From Palaemon carinicauda (lineage: Eukaryota > Arthropoda > Malacostraca > Decapoda > Palaemonidae), in NCBI RefSeq assembly GCF_036898095.1, contig NC_090745.1, positions 78,594,630 through 78,658,629 on the forward strand: 64,000 bases of DNA, given 5' to 3'. Within the stretch, counting starts at the first letter, position 1. Each line of letters begins with the position of its first letter. A model generated the notes under the pieces. That model was not told where the DNA came from, searched no databases, and saw only the letters and a list, made by a program, of their open reading frames with translations. A program made the position numbers and the translations under genes. This document shows, in pieces, positions 59,468 through 64,000 of the stretch.

Positions 59468-60504
59468 GGAACGCCCATTCAGAGAAAACTATTTGATAAA
59501 GATTTAAAAATGAAACTCTACAACAGCAAATAATTAATGTAAATATTTCATAATGTATATGATAAGGCTTTGTTAGACGGTGCATTTTAAAACATTCCAT
59601 TGGATTGTATAGCTTCAAAATAACCCCTATATATTATGCAGGGTAAATCAATTTTGTATACGCCAAAGCGTTATCATCATGCAAAATTTTAGCTCCAAAT
59701 GCTATATCCCATACAAATCTGCATCAGCAAATCAACCTAAAACCCAACAAAACCTGATTCATTTGCACCAAACGAACTGAACATTATCCTCACACCACAT
59801 TGTTGGCTTTATACCAAATCTGAATATTTATGAGCATCAATATTTCAGGGCAGATGCGCATGATCCTTTAACAATTGGTTGCGATCCTCATTTCGAAATA
59901 TAAATGGAATCGCTCAATTTAATCATTTGAGGATTATAATACGCGTTGCACTTTTGTTTCAGTCTGGATATTCTGGAAGAATAACATGATACACTAACAT
60001 TTAAAAATGAAACAACTGTACTAACAAAAGTTTTGACTTATCCAAAATAAAAATTCCATTCTCGGTACAAAAGGTAAATTGTTATCAACGATGAGATATA
60101 GGTCAACGTCTCACGGATATTTGTTTAAAAACGTTCAGCTCGATAGAAAGGAAAATACATTTTCTTGACATGAACATGAGATATCTAAAGATCTTGGAGA
60201 TGAAAAAAAAGGAACATGTTTAAATTCTGAAACATCATAAAAAAAAAAGAAAAAAATATCAATAGAAATGTCGAAGTCATCGAAATGATATTTATGATTG
60301 ACGAATCAATGGCAATTGAGCGGGATTCCAGCTTTTACGGAGAAGACTATGAAATATTTTGGATTCTAAATGTTTTCAAGATTATAGTATTGAAACCAGA
60401 AAGCAAATGGGATTGCTTCAAAAACCTTTCTAGGACGAAGGTTATACATCCATCACGTTAAAAGGTAAGTTATGTTATCATGTTAAGAATAAACTTAACT
60501 GATC
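59463..60504. other. AT-rich non-coding stretch
   Basis: No gene or element is recognisable. Confidence 0.6.
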
Positions 60505-60505
60505 G

Positions 60506-60571
<66 letters not shown>

Positions 60572-60595
60572 GTTGTTATTATTATCATTATTATT
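60505..60595. repeat. (ATT)n microsatellite
   Basis: About 90 bp of ATT with GTT and ATC interruptions near the end. Unlike the other ATT tracts, no dispersed repeat is recognisable beside it. Confidence 0.94.
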
Positions 60596-61109
60596 CCAAA
60601 TATTTCAAGCTACGAGCTGATTTTTCAACTGGAAAGATACAGTGAATAATTTTGTTAATTTCCTTTTTTTAAACTCGAACTTAGTAACCATACAATTCGA
60701 ACAGTTTGAAATATTTACGAGAGTGGAAACTATAATGTTAACTTTAAATATTATTTGTAGTAAAAGGATATTTTGATAATGTTGTAAAATTCTGCAAAAG
60801 AAATAGCGTAGTTTGTGCTAGATATCTCAAACATTGTAGCTCTTTTTGCCACCCGTTTTTGCATCTTTGCATAATGACACCATAAAGCTATATTTGGTGG
60901 AATTGATTTTGTACCATAGTTTGACAGAGATAAAATTCAAGAGCTTAGAAAATGAGTGCCTTGATTGAAATAATGAACTCCTAGAGGGATACCAATGAAA
61001 TCTAGAAAAAAAATATGCCTCATCAGAAGAAGAATAGGTAGCCACCTTTCTATGCGGGTGATCATGTGTTAATTCTCGTTCATTGTTATGATTATCATTA
61101 TTGTTACTT
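60596..61109. other. Non-coding stretch, no gene seen
   Basis: A 72-codon minus-strand open frame at 60827-61045 has no family resemblance. Confidence 0.55.
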
Positions 61110-61111
61110 AA

Positions 61112-61149
<38 letters not shown>

Positions 61150-61174
61150 AATAAGAATAATAAAAATAATAATG

Positions 61175-61215
<41 letters not shown>

Positions 61216-61243
61216 TATTATTATTATTATTTTTATTATTATT
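61110..61243. repeat. Palindromic (ATT)n/(AAT)n microsatellite
   Basis: ATT, then an AAT block, then ATT again, so the tract is self-complementary. It abuts the dispersed repeat copy at 61244. Confidence 0.94.
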
Positions 61244-61408
61244 AACTAAGCTGCAACTTTCTTTGGAAAAGTAGGATGCTATGATATGCCCAGGGGCTTC
61301 AACAGGGAAAAATAACCCAGTGAGAAAATAAATATACTCAAGAAAAGTAATGAATAATTAGAATAAAATATTTTAGGAACAGTAACAACATTAAAATAGA
61401 TCTTTCCT
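61244..61408 (-). mobile_element. Dispersed LINE-tail-like repeat, copy 3
   Basis: AACTAAGCTGCAAC through AAGTAATGAATAAT and AACAGTAACAACATTAAA matches copies at 8131 and, inverted, 15400-15477. It is cut off at about 61408 where the foldback element starts, which suggests insertion into it. Confidence 0.68.
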
Positions 61409-61410
61409 AC

Positions 61411-61858
61411 ATGGTATGCAGACAATTCGTCGAAAGACAATTGGTAAAATGAAAACTTGTCGAATGACAATTGGTCGAAATGACAATTCGTCGAACTGAC
61501 AATTCGTCGAAATGACAATTTGTCGAAATGAATGGTAGTTTGAAATTATTTCTGTTTTTAAGTATCTATTCATTGATAGTATGATTGTTCAAGAAAAGTT
61601 AGTAGAATAATATGGTAGTTTGAGTGTTGCAGGAGCACTACCCAAAAAATCTGTTTTGCGAACAATGAAATTATATATTATTTATCATTTTTAAATAAAC
61701 CTTTTTGATAAAACTTTTAGCTACATGAAAGTACCATTCATTTCGACCAATTGTCATTTTGACGAATTGTCAGTTCGATGAATTGTCATTTCAACGAATT
61801 GTTATTCGACGAGTTGTCATTCTACCCATTGTCTTTCGACCAGTAGTCAGGCTACCAT
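61411..61858. mobile_element. Foldback/MULE-like non-autonomous element
   Basis: Two inverted arms (about 61411-61530 and 61740-61858) are made of a 15-16-bp unit like GACAATTCGTCGAAAT, repeated about seven times per arm. About 200 bp of unrelated centre carry no gene. The arms begin ATGGTA. No clear target duplication was found. The arm design resembles that of the MULE at 4488-6744, but the unit sequence is different. Confidence 0.7.
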
Positions 61859-62889
61859 AAAGAACTGCTACTTATAAAATGCATTGCTGGTATTATAATC
61901 AGATAACATCGAATAAACTGTAAAATATTTTAGACCTCATCTTGTAGAAAAAATGATTTAGATTTCGCTGTACACTGACATTCAAATTTGTTCTGCATAA
62001 AAGGTTTTGTCCCCAAACGTTTATCTGATAACTGCAGTAGAATTTGTCGCTTGTATTTTGTAATGGAAGGAAATCTCGTGAGGCACTTCTTCCTTTTGAG
62101 CGATGAAAAGAATTCTGAAACAGAAAATTACATTTTCATAGGTTGAGACACCTGTGGAAAAATGAGATTGCTATGAATAAAACTGTTTAGAAGACATTTA
62201 AAATAAAACTGAAAAAGCCTTATTTGTTAGCGTTCTTTGTTTTGTTTAAGGTACTGCAAATGTATTAGCTATAAAAGATGTATGAACTTCTTGAATTGAA
62301 AAGATTATGTTTATTCAACTTTGGAATAAGAAAATAGCAGCCCCATTTGGAAAAAAAATAACCATCTTAAAGTTGCTAAATATTTTTGGGGAAATAATCA
62401 TTACCTGGTTCACATGTCATTAATTGAAAAAAAAATGGAAGTTACTACCACTCTTATAGATCAATTCTTGCATTGCTGGTGGTATCTAGTGAATCTTTAA
62501 CAGGATAAAATACATTGAAGTCCAAACAATTGAATGAAAGATTATATTTCCCCAACATTCTGCCAAATTCTTATCCTATAGAAACTTTTTGAAAAGAAAA
62601 TTAATATCTGCCAAACATGGGGTAAACTAAAAGTTGTAAAAATATGGACAAACTAATAAAGCCGCATTTTACAGAACTTATATATTGGTTTGAATTGATA
62701 ATGGATAATTATTATGGGGAAACTCCATTTTCATTTTATTTGTCAAAAACGCTTTCAATGGTCGTGTTGTTCATCATCAACATCTACGCCTATTGGCGCA
62801 AAGGGCCTAGATTAGATTTCGCCAGTCACTTCTTTTTTGAGCTTTTAATTCATACTTCTCCATTCATTATCTCTTACTTCATGCTTCAT
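61859..62889. other. AT-rich non-coding stretch
   Basis: No gene is recognisable. The first part of the 107-codon open frame at 62644-62967 has no family resemblance. Confidence 0.55.
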
Positions 62890-64000
62890 AGTCCTCAGCT
62901 ATTTAGGCCTGGGTCTTCCATATCTCCTAGTGCCTTGTGGAGGCCAGTTAAACATTTGGTGAACTAATCTCTCTTGGAAAGTGCGATAAGCATATCCAAT
63001 CCATATCCATCTACCCTTCACCATGATCTCATCCACATATGACACTCAAGTAATCTCTCGTATAGTATCATTTCTAATCCTTCCCAGTATCCTTCTGAAG
63101 GCTTTGTTCTTAAATCCACTAAACCTCTTGGAGATTGTTTCATTATCATACCATGACTCATGTCCATATAGTAACACCAATCTCACTAAATTGATATGTA
63201 CTGTAGTCTCATTTTTATATGTAATTTCAGGTGATTAGATTTTAAAAATATCATTTAACCTAGCCAATGTCTGATTTGCTTTTTTTTTCAATCTTTAACT
63301 AAACTCTTTCACCAAGACCCTGTGTTGGATATCATAGATTCTATACTCTTTGTATTTCCTCTTCCATTGAGTACTCCATTGTCATCATCTCTTTCTTCTA
63401 TTTATCATGAGCCCAACCTCATGTGATATTTCAAGAATTCTGGTAAAGGCAGCGTCCTCAGCATACTCTAGGTCTGCTAATTTCCTATTGCCAATCCAGT
63501 CCAATCCTCCTCCGTCATCTCCGACTGTTCTATGCATTACAAAATCCATGAGGATAAACAACATAGGTGACAACACATTCCCTTGGAGTACTCCGGTGTT
63601 CAACAGAAGTACATAAGATAGAACTCCACGAACATTATCTATGCACTTGCTATGCTCATAAACCGACTTAATCAAATTCACATATTTAAAAAGAATTGAA
63701 TAATAATGCAGACATCTCTACAAAATTGACCGAGGCACACTATGAAAGGCTTTTTCATAGTCCATAAATGCCATAAAAAGTGGATTTGTAAATTTTACAC
63801 ATTGCTGTTCAACATGTCTCAAAATGAAAATTTGGACAATACAACTTCTACCTTTTCTAAATCCTGCTTGTTCATCACTTATCTTTTTATCAATCTTTCT
63901 CTCCAGTCTCTTTAGAATAGGCATACTATATATTTTCATAACAACTGACGTAATTGTGATGCCTCTGTAATTATTGGTATCAGTCAAGTCTCCTTTTTTC
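62890..64000 (-). pseudogene. RTE-like LINE reverse transcriptase, runs off window
   Basis: A minus-strand non-LTR element whose 5' part lies beyond the window end. Segment 63987-63718 reads NNYRGITITSVVMKIYS, DEQAGFRKGRSCIVQIF and motif A FMDYEKAFHSVP. Segment 63681-63385 reads TGVLQGNVLSPMLF and motif C LEYAEDAAF, where YADD has become YAED. Towards 62890 a decayed C-terminus is readable (WPPQGTRRYGRPR near 62910). A frameshift lies at about 63700 and stops occur below 63385. The EQAGFRKGRS style suggests an RTE-like clade. Confidence 0.8.

Overview
The window looks like repeat-dominated non-coding chromosome from an animal, most probably a decapod crustacean. This is an inference. The support is the extreme density of long (GA)n, (TA)n and (ATT)n microsatellites, a DIRS1-like retrotransposon (a class known to be common in decapods), several arthropod-type non-LTR elements and an AT-rich background. 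I found no convincing host gene, tRNA gene, rRNA gene or CRISPR array. Nearly every supportable coding region belongs to a mobile element, and most are broken.

Layout, left to right. 1-4.48 kb: AT-rich sequence with microsatellites. 4.49-6.74 kb: a complete MULE DNA transposon with long terminal inverted repeats (TIRs), a 9-bp target duplication and a FLYWCH/MULE transposase broken by one frameshift. 7.1-9.1 kb: microsatellites and a LINE-tail-like repeat. 10.2-13.0 kb: a decayed Jockey-like LINE (minus). 14.85-15.5 kb: a longer copy of the LINE-tail-like repeat. 17.5-18.8 kb: a second decayed LINE (minus). 19.2-19.7 kb: a 480-bp (TA)n tract. 22.4-27.4 kb: a 5.0-kb TIR-bounded element whose broken protein seems to join an RNase H-fold transposase-like region to a FEN1/PIN-like nuclease. 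29.1-30.3 kb: a tRNA-like SINE and a second, decayed FEN/PIN-like fragment. 31.7-32.5 kb: a LINE 3' fragment (plus).

34.36-56.76 kb is one composite DIRS-type (tyrosine recombinase) retrotransposon. It has inverted terminal repeats and an internal complementary region that matches both ends. Its Gag / RT-RNase H / tyrosine-recombinase core of about 5.5 kb is present twice in tandem. The first core is split by a CR1/L2-like LINE (37.87-45.59 kb), which is itself split by a 3.2-kb TTAA-flanked, piggyBac-like non-autonomous element (41.57-44.75 kb) filled with a dimeric satellite of about 373 bp. The intact-looking proteins are the LINE ORF1 (a PHD-like finger plus four CCCH fingers) and the second tyrosine recombinase.

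57.98-59.23 kb: a miniature Gypsy-like LTR element whose interior is a gag fragment plus a minisatellite of about 24 bp. 61.1-61.9 kb: another LINE-tail-like copy and a foldback element with repeat-built TIRs. 62.9-64.0 kb: an RTE-like LINE running off the window (minus). The elements do not form a cellular pathway; they record several rounds of insertion and decay. The best candidates for undescribed biology are the transposase-like/FEN-like element at 22.4-27.4 kb and the tandem-core DIRS element with its decayed RT, overlapping open frame and duplicated catalytic box.
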